From Oscillospiraceae bacterium (GTDB lineage Bacteria; Bacillota_A; Clostridia; Oscillospirales; Ruminococcaceae), in assembly GCA_017829075.1 (NCBI GenBank), contig JAGAJA010000001.1, positions 1 through 16,336 of the forward strand: a DNA stretch of 16,336 nucleotides, given 5' to 3'. Numbering within the stretch: position 1 is the first letter of the stretch; each line of letters starts with the position of its first letter. The position numbers were made by a program, and so were the translations under genes. The notes below the pieces were generated by a model. It saw only the letters and a program-made list of their open reading frames with translations. It was not told the DNA's origin and searched no databases. Of the stretch, positions 1 to 7,228 are shown piece by piece.

Positions 1-168
1 GCACAAGGAAATCGACACAAAGCCGCTGTCCGAGCCGCTGAAACGCTGGTCGGAATTGTCGGTACACGAGAAGCACGAAATAGCTTTAACGATGATTGAG
101 GTTGTGACGATTTCCGATGAAACGGGTATTGATATTAAATTCAGTATTTGAGTGTTGGTAAGGTGTGA
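1..168 (+). mobile_element. Right edge of an element inserted in the methyltransferase/helicase gene
   Basis: The sequence left of about 168 does not belong to the helicase gene. Going leftwards, the minus-strand gene keeps a classic helicase motif (ATGTPV, about 172-187), then changes abruptly to residues with no helicase character and stops at 86. The same bases carry, on the plus strand, the tail of a site-specific recombinase that ends at 151, about 15-20 bases from the apparent junction. A large serine recombinase gene ending close to one end of its element is the arrangement known for Tn4451/Tn5397-type elements. Only this end is visible; the rest lies outside the window. The exact edge is uncertain by roughly 10 bases. 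Confidence 0.6.
2..151 (+). CDS. Site-specific serine recombinase, C-terminal fragment (5' end outside window)
   Basis: This is an open frame from the window edge to TGA at 149-151, giving 49 residues. They contain the pattern W-x-x-L-S-x-x-E-K-x-E-I-A-x-x-M-I-E, then a terminal strand VTISDETGIDIKFSI. That ending (a helical stretch, then a short beta strand with 'DxIxIxF') is typical of the C-terminus of recombinase/resolvase family proteins in Firmicutes, which catalyse integration and excision of mobile elements through an N-terminal serine. The catalytic domain is not in the window, so assignment rests on the tail only and was judged by eye. It runs opposite to the helicase gene that it interrupts. 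A role in the insertion at 160-170 is inferred from position. Confidence 0.55.
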   Translation, partial: HKEIDTKPLSEPLKRWSELSVHEKHEIALTMIEVVTISDETGIDIKFSI

Positions 169-3100
169 ACACGGGCGTTCCTGTTGCGAAAACCACACCG
201 CCGCCGTGATGAAGCTCCTGCAGGTATCTGCATTTCATCTCCATGTCAAAGGCTTTCTGAGAATTTGCGTTAGTGTTCACTCCGGCAACATTGCTCATTT
301 TAGAGAACACCGCCAGATTTTTGTAATTATGCGCCTCGTCCACGAAAAGAAAGTCACAGCCTAGTTCCTCAAAGGTGATGAAATCGTCCTTCTTGAAATC
401 TGCCCGGAGCTTTTCAAGTTTGGTTTCCAGAGATTTAAGTTCCCGTTCAAGCGCCTTTACGGTGTACCGTTCGCCCCGGTCCTGCTTTACAAGCTGGATA
501 GCGTTTGAAATCTCGCTGAGCTTTTCGGCATACATCGCCTCCTGACGTTCCAGCGACATTGGTATCTTCTCAAACTGCGACTGCGGTATGATTATAGCGT
601 CGTAATTCCCGACAGAGATTTTTGAAAGGAACCGCCGCCGCTGTGACTTTTCCATGTCCTTTGAGGTCGCGGCGAGTATTTTTGCTTCCGGGAAAAACCT
701 CTGTAATTCTTCGCCAAACTGCGCTACGACTGCATTTGGCACGACATACATCGGCTTTGTGCAGGCTCCTATGGATTTCAGGTACATTCCTGCCGCACCC
801 ATTGCCGCTGTCTTACCCGCACCGACCTCGTGAGCCATCATGCAGGTTCCGGTGGCGGCGATCCGGGCGATAACATTTTTCTGGTGTGGTCGCAGCGACA
901 GGTTCGGGTTCATGCCGGGAACGTTGATGTACCCGCCGTTGTATTGGCGGGGCTTTATGTTATTGTAGCGGTCGTTGAAAATGGTTTCTATGGTTTCAAT
1001 ACGGGATTTGTCCGCCATTATCCAGTCGTGGAATGCCTGCTCGATTTTGTCCTGACATTCACGCGCAAGAATGGTTTCTTTTGGATTGAATATTTTTTCA
1101 GTTTTCCCGTCTGAATCATACCTGTAATCATAAACCGCGGCTCGCTTCTGGTTGAGAGTAAGCTCGGCAAGCTCATAGGCGTTCAGCCTTTTCGTGCCGT
1201 AGGTCTGTGTAACAAGAACACCCTGCTGGCTTCCACAATTGGTGATTTTCCATTCGTTCAGCTCGCTGATGTACTTTATCGAAATATCCTTTGAGGAATG
1301 TGAACCGTTCGGACGTTCTCTTTGCCACATAGGAGTTTCAAAGGTTTCGTATATGAACTGACGCACCAGCTCCAGCGGAATATATATTGTGCCAAATCGA
1401 AAACCGATGTCGGTTATCTCGACTTTCGGCGGCTGATTGTCCAGCAGAGCCGCAGCGTTGCGTTCAAAATCAGGGTTTTCCTTTGCCATTTCCTGCGCCA
1501 GAGCCAGCTTTGACCGGACGTGTCCTGAGAGGTATTCTTCCGAAGTTTCCCAGCCGGAGTATTTTCCACCGGTATTCTTCGCCGGATTGCAGTAGATACG
1601 GTCACCGAGTTCCTCTATAACCTCGTCCTTGTCCTTTCCGCAGAGCTGTGAAATGTATTCAATATCTACGGTCTGGCGGGTATTCAGCGACAAGTGCATA
1701 GCTTCAAGAGCCGTATCCACATGGGTCGGGATATGCTCGGTATTGATTGTGCGCTGGGTGAAAATATCCGCTTTGGAATAGGTGATGGTACCGTCCGGGG
1801 CTTCTACGACATTTTCTATCGCCGACAGCCGCGGCGCACGGACGTCATCACTGAAAGCGGAAACGTTTGTGCGGCTGTTGACATAGCCGTATTTCTTGAC
1901 GAAACCGTCATAAGCGTTGTTCAGCCGGGATTGAAGCATTTTCAGCTCGCTGTCGGAGCATTTGCGTTTCTGTGCCGCAGTAACATCTTCCAGCCGGGAG
2001 AGAATGCCGCACATGGCTTTTATCCGCGCAGCTCCCTTTCCTTCATAGGGAGCTGCGCTGCGGTTCTCAGCGTAGTACATCCTGCCGTTATCAACGAAAA
2101 AAGTGTACGGCTGAACTTCCTCTGGGATATTTCCGTACTCCTCATCTTCCGGCAGTTCGTCCATCGTTGGCTCGGCAGAAAAAGTGCATTGAAGTTTTTC
2201 AACGGCTTGATAGAGCCTTCCGGCTGTGTTTCCCTCGGACTTTATCGTGCGAGTGTTTCCGTATTGTCCGGAAACTATTTCGGGCTTCCCGATAACCATT
2301 TCCGGGTGGGAGCTGAAATACCGGTTCTCATTGTAAATGCAGCGTTCGCCGAAAACACGCTTTGTTTCCACCCATTCGGGCTTGGGGTTATCCTCGATAT
2401 ATTCAGAATAATCTCTTTCCTGCGGCAGTTTCTGAAAAAAGAGAATATCCGTTACCGCCTGAGTTCCCGCAGTGCGGAAAGCGTCGTCCGGCAGTCTGAC
2501 ACCGCCGATAAAAACCGCTTTGCGAAACAGTTCCCTGCGCAGAGCGTTGTTTTCCTTGTCCATTGTTCCCGCAGAGGTGATGAGCGCCATAACCCCGCCG
2601 GGTTTCAGCTTATCCAGCGACTTTACAAAGAAATAATCGTGAATGAGGTATCCGTCATATTCCGGGTCGTATGGGCTGAAATCCCCGAAAGGAACGTTGC
2701 CGATGACAAGGTCGAATGTGCCGTTCTGAAACTTGGTGCGCTCGAATCCCTTGTGCTGTATCTGTGCATGAGGGTAGAGCTGCTTTGCGATACGGGCGGT
2801 GATACTGTCCAGCTCCACGCCGGTGAAACGGCAGTTTTCCACCATTTCCCCCGGCATACAGCCGAAGAAATTGCCTGTTCCCATCGCCGGGTCAAGAACA
2901 TCGCCGCCCTTGAAACCGAAATTATCCAGCGCCTTATAAATACTATTTATAATATAGGGCTCAGTATAAAAGGCTGTGAGGGTGCTTTCTCTCGCCGCAA
3001 GGTATTCCTTTTCGGTGAGCAGGTCTTTAAGCTCAGTGTATTCCTTGTGCCAGTTTTCCTTGCTGCTGTCAAAAGCGTCAGCAACACCGCCCCAGCCGCT

Positions 3101-5563
3101 GTATTGCGCCAGAATTACCTGTTCCTCCGGGGAAGCGCGGCGATGTTCAGCTTCAATGCGTTTCAGCGTTTTTATCGCAGCAACGTTGGCGGAATATTTC
3201 GCTTTTGGTCCGCTGGAATATACAAAATCTGTGGGGATATGGTAGTTTTCCGGGGGAGGTGCTGCTGGAACGATTGGTTCAGGTGCGACCCCGGGCCACA
3301 CCTCGGTTTCGGATTCCGGTTCAACTGCGGCACCGGGCCGCACCTCGGGTTCAGACTCCGGCTCTGCTGCGACCCCGGGCCGCACCTCATTTTCTTTTTC
3401 GGTATTATCAAAGCTGTCATCATCGAACAGGGAAAGCTGACCGCTTTCCTCAGACGATTTCTGTATTTTAGCGGAACGCTGCTCTGCCTGATACTTTTCC
3501 CACGATTCATTACGCTGCTCATCAAAGTAACGGTATCCGAAAACCTTTGCGGCAATCAATTCAACCGTTTCATCTGAAAGAGCTTCATCACCGGCAAAGA
3601 ATTCCTCCAGTTCCTCATCGGGGTATCCGAGGTTTGGTATCCCCTCGGTTTTCGCAAGAATATCTGAAATGAGGTCAGAGGACGCGCTTCGGCAGGCTTC
3701 TGCGAAAGCCTTGTATTCCGGCGTTTCTGCAACAGTTTTTGCGGCTTCCTCCGCTTCTGAAGAATCGTATGCGTCTACTTTAACGGTTATTCCGCTGCGG
3801 TCGATGAGCAGATATTTTTCCTTTACCTCCGGGATAGTCCGCAGAGCCTCTGAAGCATAGACCGCAAACATTTTTCCGGTGATACGGGTGTCGTAATCAA
3901 TGCCGCAGGCTTTAAGCTCCTTCCTAACACGTTCAACCGTGCCGTTTTCACAGCACAACGGGAATTCGTAATGTACAGAGATGCGTTTTGCGTCCAAAAG
4001 CGCAGATTTTGCCCGGCTTTCACGGTCGGCTTCGGATATATACCAGCCCTCGGAAACAGCCTTTTTGACCGCCTTTGCAACATTCTTCCACGGATACTTG
4101 ATTATCTGATGTTCGCCGTTCTCTCCGTCCAATTCAAGAGAAATGCCCTTACTATCATGATTTTGAAAGCTGACAGGCGGTGTACGGGAGCCGCCCCCGA
4201 TTCCATATTGCTGCTTAAGGAATTTTGCCAGAGCGTCAATATCGGGGTTTTCAGTACGAACATAATCATCGATACGAAATTTTCCGTTATAAAATCCGCT
4301 GCCGTGCATTATTTCCTTGTCCAGCAGTTCCTGTGCATAATCGGTTTTGTTGTCAAGCTCGACCTTTTCGCTGGTAAAAACAGAAACGGTATCCGCTTCT
4401 TCATCAGATACCGTTTCATCGTCATATTCTTCCTCGTTAGATTCGATCAGCTCGCTGTAATCAGCGTTATCTGCCTTATCTTCTTCAGCATTCCCAGCCT
4501 GCGAACCTCCTCCGCGAGCCATGTCACGCTCATTCTGATCGATTCCCACGCTTCGGAGTTCGCCGCCAGAGCTATTTCCTCCCGCTGCTTCACCTGCTGA
4601 TTGTATTCCGGACTGAGGGTCGCTGCTTTCAGCAGATTTTCCTCCGTCTGGCTGCGGATCTCCTCCGCCCTCTGTCCTATCTCTTTCCAGATAGTCAGGT
4701 ACAGCCCGCTCATGTTCACCATGTCCAGAACTGTCGGGTCGAGTTCGTTCATCAGGTCTACTGCCTTGCGTTCCAGCGGGGTCATCTGCGCTCTGCCGTA
4801 ATTCTGAAACGCCGGGTGAAACAGTCCGTTCCTGTCCTCCGCGCAGGGGATATCGTATATGTCGTCCGCATACTGAAGCTTCATAATGCTCATATTCTTT
4901 CCTCCTAATCATTCCGTCAACCTCGCGCAGGACTTCCTGTGCAAGTGCGCCTGCCGCATTTCCTATCTCGACAATCGACACGTCATCGGAAAAATGAGCA
5001 GCCTCGAAGAAATTGCAGCTCTTGTTTATTCCGCAGCGTGTCATGCAGATACATTCAGCGCTTTCCCGGATAAAGCGGGGGAGCCGGGGGTCTTTCTGGA
5101 TGGCTGAATTTACTTTGCTATTATAATTATATACTATATCTATTCTTTTGTCAAGACTTTTCTGCAAAAAATCTTCAAGGGAAACGGCATTTTCTGAATT
5201 TTCGGAGTTGTATTTTCCGACTATACCGTCAGCTATGCGCTCGGTCATTTTCCATTTGGCGTTGATAACTGTACCGTAAGTCTGGCTTATGTCGAACAGA
5301 TACATAAGCCGCGGGTCGCAGCGGTGCTTGAACACCGCTGCGGAATGTTCGCCCCGCTTTACATACCGTCCGACGTTGTTCCATTGGTTGATAGTGCCGC
5401 ACATCTGCGCCTTTGGATTCTGCTCGGTGAGCAGCATTGCTTCGCAGAAGGACAGCCGCCAGAAATTAGAGGTGCGCTTCAGCGTGTTCTCCCACACAAG
5501 CGGGTCACGGAGCTGCTCCAGCTTGTGGTCGTATATATCAGAGATGTCTTTGATTCGTGACAT
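86..5563 (-). CDS. Giant N6-adenine DNA methyltransferase / SNF2-type helicase, interrupted by an insertion (3' part missing)
   Basis: The large DNA-processing protein of conjugative elements (LtrC/'DNA methylase-helicase' type). Domains in order: an ArdC-like N-terminus (residues 1-220, with 'FDISQT' at 90-95); a low-complexity Gly/Ser/Arg/Asp linker (about 224-372); a middle region of unknown role; a Pro/Glu repeat linker (about 726-760); an N6-adenine methyltransferase (motif I DPAMGTGNFF near 891, catalytic NVPF near 954); and a superfamily 2 helicase (Walker A HEVGAGKT near 1576, DEAH near 1741, motif III ATGTP near 1793). After ATGTPV the sequence turns foreign and stops, so helicase motifs IV-VI are absent; native coding ends near 170 and the last 28 or so codons belong to the inserted element. 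Start ATG 5563 has GAGGTG upstream and overlaps the preceding ParB-like gene by 26 bp, suggesting translational coupling. Methylation may survive; helicase activity is probably lost. Confidence 0.85.
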   Translation of the reverse strand: MSRIKDISDIYDHKLEQLRDPLVWENTLKRTSNFWRLSFCEAMLLTEQNPKAQMCGTINQWNNVGRYVKRGEHSAAVFKHRCDPRLMYLFDISQTYGTVINAKWKMTERIADGIVGKYNSENSENAVSLEDFLQKSLDKRIDIVYNYNSKVNSAIQKDPRLPRFIRESAECICMTRCGINKSCNFFEAAHFSDDVSIVEIGNAAGALAQEVLREVDGMIRRKEYEHYEASVCGRHIRYPLRGGQERTVSPGVSELRQSADDPAGTQGSRPDERTRPDSSGHGEHERAVPDYLERDRTEGGGDPQPDGGKSAESSDPQSGIQSAGEAAGGNSSGGELRSVGIDQNERDMARGGGSQAGNAEEDKADNADYSELIESNEEEYDDETVSDEEADTVSVFTSEKVELDNKTDYAQELLDKEIMHGSGFYNGKFRIDDYVRTENPDIDALAKFLKQQYGIGGGSRTPPVSFQNHDSKGISLELDGENGEHQIIKYPWKNVAKAVKKAVSEGWYISEADRESRAKSALLDAKRISVHYEFPLCCENGTVERVRKELKACGIDYDTRITGKMFAVYASEALRTIPEVKEKYLLIDRSGITVKVDAYDSSEAEEAAKTVAETPEYKAFAEACRSASSDLISDILAKTEGIPNLGYPDEELEEFFAGDEALSDETVELIAAKVFGYRYFDEQRNESWEKYQAEQRSAKIQKSSEESGQLSLFDDDSFDNTEKENEVRPGVAAEPESEPEVRPGAAVEPESETEVWPGVAPEPIVPAAPPPENYHIPTDFVYSSGPKAKYSANVAAIKTLKRIEAEHRRASPEEQVILAQYSGWGGVADAFDSSKENWHKEYTELKDLLTEKEYLAARESTLTAFYTEPYIINSIYKALDNFGFKGGDVLDPAMGTGNFFGCMPGEMVENCRFTGVELDSITARIAKQLYPHAQIQHKGFERTKFQNGTFDLVIGNVPFGDFSPYDPEYDGYLIHDYFFVKSLDKLKPGGVMALITSAGTMDKENNALRRELFRKAVFIGGVRLPDDAFRTAGTQAVTDILFFQKLPQERDYSEYIEDNPKPEWVETKRVFGERCIYNENRYFSSHPEMVIGKPEIVSGQYGNTRTIKSEGNTAGRLYQAVEKLQCTFSAEPTMDELPEDEEYGNIPEEVQPYTFFVDNGRMYYAENRSAAPYEGKGAARIKAMCGILSRLEDVTAAQKRKCSDSELKMLQSRLNNAYDGFVKKYGYVNSRTNVSAFSDDVRAPRLSAIENVVEAPDGTITYSKADIFTQRTINTEHIPTHVDTALEAMHLSLNTRQTVDIEYISQLCGKDKDEVIEELGDRIYCNPAKNTGGKYSGWETSEEYLSGHVRSKLALAQEMAKENPDFERNAAALLDNQPPKVEITDIGFRFGTIYIPLELVRQFIYETFETPMWQRERPNGSHSSKDISIKYISELNEWKITNCGSQQGVLVTQTYGTKRLNAYELAELTLNQKRAAVYDYRYDSDGKTEKIFNPKETILARECQDKIEQAFHDWIMADKSRIETIETIFNDRYNNIKPRQYNGGYINVPGMNPNLSLRPHQKNVIARIAATGTCMMAHEVGAGKTAAMGAAGMYLKSIGACTKPMYVVPNAVVAQFGEELQRFFPEAKILAATSKDMEKSQRRRFLSKISVGNYDAIIIPQSQFEKIPMSLERQEAMYAEKLSEISNAIQLVKQDRGERYTVKALERELKSLETKLEKLRADFKKDDFITFEELGCDFLFVDEAHNYKNLAVFSKMSNVAGVNTNANSQKAFDMEMKCRYLQELHHGGGVVFATGTPVFTPYQHSNTEFNINTRFIGNRHNLNHR
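3285..3388 (-). repeat. 42-bp tandem repeat in the methyltransferase linker
   Basis: Two full units (3285-3326, 3327-3368) and a partial third (3369-3388) begin GCG-A/G-C-CCGGGCC and encode a 14-residue unit rich in Pro, Glu, Ser and Val (pattern xEPESExEVxPGxA). The unit is a multiple of three, so the repeat fits protein-level expansion of a flexible spacer just before the methyltransferase domain. Copy number probably varies between relatives (inference). Confidence 0.8.
4447..4893 (-). CDS. Overprinted 148-aa TnpV-like protein inside the methyltransferase gene
   Basis: The reading frame is on the same strand as, but in a different frame from, the methyltransferase. ATG at 4893 is preceded by a textbook AGGAGGA seven bases upstream; stop TGA is at 4447. 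The product has normal globular composition (mixed hydrophobic and charged, predicted helices), whereas the same bases in the methyltransferase frame encode a Gly/Ser/Arg/Pro-rich linker with few hydrophobics. By eye it resembles TnpV, the small transposon-encoded protein of Tn4451-like elements. Shared features are an early 'YxIP'-like stretch, 'YGR', 'NELDP…SGLYLTIWKEI…RAEEI' and a C-terminal 'W…AEEV', in the expected order. That match is from memory and divergent. TnpV function is unknown; it may be DNA-binding. The strong Shine-Dalgarno and normal composition argue that it is translated. Confidence is higher that a gene exists than that it is TnpV. Confidence 0.6.
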   Translation of the reverse strand: MSIMKLQYADDIYDIPCAEDRNGLFHPAFQNYGRAQMTPLERKAVDLMNELDPTVLDMVNMSGLYLTIWKEIGQRAEEIRSQTEENLLKAATLSPEYNQQVKQREEIALAANSEAWESIRMSVTWLAEEVRRLGMLKKIRQITLITAS

Positions 5564-6551
5564 TTGTATTCACCTCAAAAAATCGACAGATCATTTTTAC
5601 TATGAAATCAGATATTTCATCGCAGGTTCTTCCCGGAAGATATTCATCGATTATCTCCGCAGGTATTGCGATGTTTATAGGCGGTTTCGGCTTCAGAATT
5701 TCGGATATGCTGTCCTCGGTGAGTTCCGCCGCGGCAGACAGTTCCTTTGCGTTTGCGGCGGTGAGCTTCATTTCCGGGTGCTGTTCCAGCACATTCAGCA
5801 GAATTTTCTGCGCTTCTTTGTCCAGTGCAGATAACGTGGAGGCGATAGCGGTTGAAAGTACACCGGAATCCAGCATTTCTAGGAAATTCTGCTCCAGACG
5901 GTCAAGCCGGTTGAACCTCTGCGCCTGCTCCGGCGTTATAGAAAGTTCCTTTATGGCACGTTCGCCGAGTATTGCCGATACCCGTATCTGCTCGGATAAT
6001 TTCAACGCAGGAAACCTCTGGCGGTTGCTTTCAACAACGATGCGCCCTGCGTATTCATCGGAGAGCTTATCATTGTCGGCAATGCGGCAGGGGACTTTTG
6101 TCCACATAAGGCTTTCGGCAGCGCTTTTTCTGCGGTGTCCCGCCAGTATTTCATATTCGCCGTTTCCAGCGGAGCGCACAAGCAGCGGTTCGGTCACTCC
6201 AACCCTTGCTATGGAGGATTTCAGCGCGGATAAATCTCCGTCAGCAGAAAAAACAGGCGAACGAAACGGCAGCAGTCTTTCCAGCTCGATATTATAGGCT
6301 TTTTCCTCCGGAAAACAGTAGGCGATTATCCCTTCAAGGCTGTCCGGCAGCTTGGCCGGTTCTTCTGTCGGATTATCTTCTGTTTCGGCGGGTGTATATC
6401 CGTCTTCCGGTATCTGTTCCGGCTCGTCATCTTCAATGGGGACGTATATAGGCTCCAGCTCGGGCTTTGTGGTGGGAGTAATGAGCTGTGTGGTTTCTTC
6501 CTCGGCGGTTCTCTGCTGTTGAGCCATCTCGGTGAGTTTTTTAAGGTCCAT
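5538..6551 (-). CDS. Second ParB/Spo0J-like nuclease-domain protein (337 aa)
   Basis: The ParB/sulfiredoxin fold is seen at residues 87-180: a 'L…LLPFRSPVF' opening, 'L..SI...GV.EPLLVR', the box AGHRRKSAAE (137-146), and 'IVVESNRQRF' (171-180). A helical HTH-like middle (about 182-290) follows, with 'LSEQIRVSAILGERAI'. The first 70 residues are acidic and disordered. This type binds specific DNA sites and, in chromosomal and plasmid ParB proteins, binds CTP to spread along DNA. Start ATG 6551 has GGAGG nine bases upstream and lies 15 bp after the small upstream gene. Its 3' end overlaps the methyltransferase start, so the two are probably co-translated. It is distinct from the ParB encoded at 7229-8380; two divergent ParB-like genes sit in one run of genes. 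A role in regulating or loading the downstream methyltransferase/helicase is a guess. Confidence 0.8.
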   Translation of the reverse strand: MDLKKLTEMAQQQRTAEEETTQLITPTTKPELEPIYVPIEDDEPEQIPEDGYTPAETEDNPTEEPAKLPDSLEGIIAYCFPEEKAYNIELERLLPFRSPVFSADGDLSALKSSIARVGVTEPLLVRSAGNGEYEILAGHRRKSAAESLMWTKVPCRIADNDKLSDEYAGRIVVESNRQRFPALKLSEQIRVSAILGERAIKELSITPEQAQRFNRLDRLEQNFLEMLDSGVLSTAIASTLSALDKEAQKILLNVLEQHPEMKLTAANAKELSAAAELTEDSISEILKPKPPINIAIPAEIIDEYLPGRTCDEISDFIVKMICRFFEVNTNVTNQRHL

Positions 6552-6566
6552 GTTGTTGTCCTCCGG

Positions 6567-6731
6567 TCAATCTTCGTCTATGTATCCGTGCTGAATGAGT
6601 TCTTCAAGCCCGTTGTTAAATTCTTCGATGTCCGGCAGCGGGACGCCGTCGTTCAGTACAAGGCAGATGAAAGTGAGCTTGGCATTTATACTCAGATTAT
6701 CATCTGCCAGCGGACTAAATTCGTTGTTCAT
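6567..6731 (-). CDS. Small winged-helix-like protein (54 aa), hypothetical
   Basis: ATG at 6731 is chosen over the upstream ATG at 6758 because GAGGA lies six bases before it. The product begins MNNEFSPLADDNL. The pattern LS-x-x-A-x-L-x-x-x-x-x-L, an acidic turn, then LEELIQHGYIDED resembles a compact winged helix, with the ending 'eLxxxGYI' common in replication and partition wHTH proteins. It is much shorter than usual, so it may be a minimal DNA-binding module or a remnant. It lies 15 bp upstream of the ParB-like gene, which suggests a shared transcript, and 30 bp downstream of a near-perfect palindrome that could be its own operator (inference). No specific family is recognised. Confidence 0.6.
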   Translation of the reverse strand: MNNEFSPLADDNLSINAKLTFICLVLNDGVPLPDIEEFNNGLEELIQHGYIDED

Positions 6732-6759
6732 GATGTCCTCGTTTCGATTGGAACGCATT

Positions 6760-6774
6760 GCAGGTCTGACCTGC
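6760..6774. promoter_or_regulatory. 15-bp palindrome upstream of the small wHTH gene (operator-like)
   Basis: Two 7-bp arms, GCAGGTC and GACCTGC, are separated by one base. The site sits 29 bases upstream of the ATG at 6731, where a repressor or ParB-type protein could control the wHTH–ParB-like–methyltransferase run. It is not the canonical Spo0J parS sequence. Function is inferred from symmetry and position. Confidence 0.4.
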
Positions 6775-6788
6775 GGCTTCGCAAATAT

Positions 6789-6812
6789 GAGGGCGCAGTT
6801 TAGTACGCCCTC
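6789..6812. repeat. 7-bp inverted repeat, hairpin
   Basis: GAGGGCG (6789-6795) pairs with CGCCCTC (6806-6812) over a 10-base loop. It lies between the terminator at 6866 and the palindrome at 6760, in the presumed leader or promoter of the next gene block. No U-tract follows on either strand, so a terminator is unlikely. Confidence 0.4.
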
Positions 6813-6831
6813 GGAAAGTGGTATATATTAA

Positions 6832-6846
6832 CCCCTGTGGCAGGGG
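6832..6846. repeat. 6-bp inverted repeat, tight hairpin
   Basis: CCCCTG (6832-6837) pairs with CAGGGG (6841-6846) over a 3-base loop. It is one of four symmetric elements packed into about 130 bp of non-coding DNA here. Confidence 0.35.
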
Positions 6847-6865
6847 AGTGCTTTCTGAAAACAAA

Positions 6866-6889
6866 AAGCGGAGATGTGGCTCTCCGCTT
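6866..6889 (-). terminator. Rho-independent terminator for the rep-parA-parB transcript
   Basis: There is a perfect 9-bp stem (AAGCGGAGA / TCTCCGCTT, 6866-6874 and 6881-6889) with a 6-base loop. On the minus strand it is followed by a T-rich tail (CTTTTTGTTTTC). Reading minus-ward it comes after parB and the 39-aa ORF and before the wHTH gene. It therefore separates the replication/partition transcript from the ParB-like/methyltransferase transcript, which must start between here and 6731 or depend on read-through. Confidence 0.7.
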
Positions 6890-6991
6890 AATGTATATTC
6901 GGTTGTGGTGTTAACTACCGTCAGATTGTTCCGGCTGAGAACTATTCTAAGCAGCATTTCTGCGTACTCCTGTCCGCAAAAACCGGAGATA

Positions 6992-7070
6992 CGATGAATA
7001 TAGCGCAGCGTACCAGATTTAGACCTGTGAGTTAGCTCGTCTTAGTGGGTCAAATCTGGTATATTCATCG
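6992..7070 (-). ncRNA. Long interrupted hairpin after the 39-aa ORF (structured RNA or DNA element)
   Basis: An outer 11-bp perfect stem (6992-7002 with 7060-7070) encloses a 10-bp stem (7011-7020 with 7052-7061, sharing two bases with the outer arm). A further 4-bp GACC/GGTC pairing lies inside (7022-7025 with 7048-7051). The left arm carries an extra block of about 8 bases that has no partner. Inside the apex is a small GAG-CTAA-CTC hairpin. It begins just after the stop codon at 7073 and would be transcribed in the 3' part of the rep-par transcript. It has no U-tract. It could be a processed or regulatory RNA, a protein-bound cruciform, or a transfer-origin-like repeat; nothing here decides. 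Confidence 0.5.
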
Positions 7071-7072
7071 TT

Positions 7073-7189
7073 TCACGCCGTCATAGAATGTATCGCATAC
7101 ATAAGACGAAAGTTTTGAATGATCTCAAGTAGTTCCATCCTGCGTTCCGGGCTAATGTCGGCGTTTCTTATTTCATCCACAGAAATCAC
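7073..7189 (-). CDS. Possible 39-aa protein downstream of parB
   Basis: The open frame can start at GTG 7189 (AAGGGA just upstream), GTG 7180 or ATG 7138, and ends at TGA 7073. The product has an amphipathic helical look: VDEIRNADISPERRMELL, then EIIQNFRLMYAIHSM. It lies 39 bp after parB on the same strand and before the terminator at 6866, so it would be the last gene of that operon. No family is recognised. The spacing from the Shine-Dalgarno to the first GTG is short, so the start is uncertain. It may be non-coding leader to the hairpin that follows. Confidence 0.4.
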   Translation of the reverse strand: MISVDEIRNADISPERRMELLEIIQNFRLMYAIHSMTA

Positions 7190-7228
7190 CGTCCCTTTCT
7201 TGAATTACAGCATATTCTATGAATAAAA

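Noticed and set aside
1694..3577. 627-codon open frame on the plus strand
   Set aside because: It lies wholly antisense to the methyltransferase core with its recognisable catalytic motifs, its protein is Phe/Arg/Cys-rich and unlike any family, and no ribosome binding site precedes it; it is a shadow of codon bias.
6715..6957. 80-codon minus-strand ORF with a weak AGGAG upstream
   Set aside because: It reads through the strong terminator, two hairpins and a palindrome and overlaps the better supported wHTH start; composition is not protein-like. A short real peptide cannot be fully excluded.
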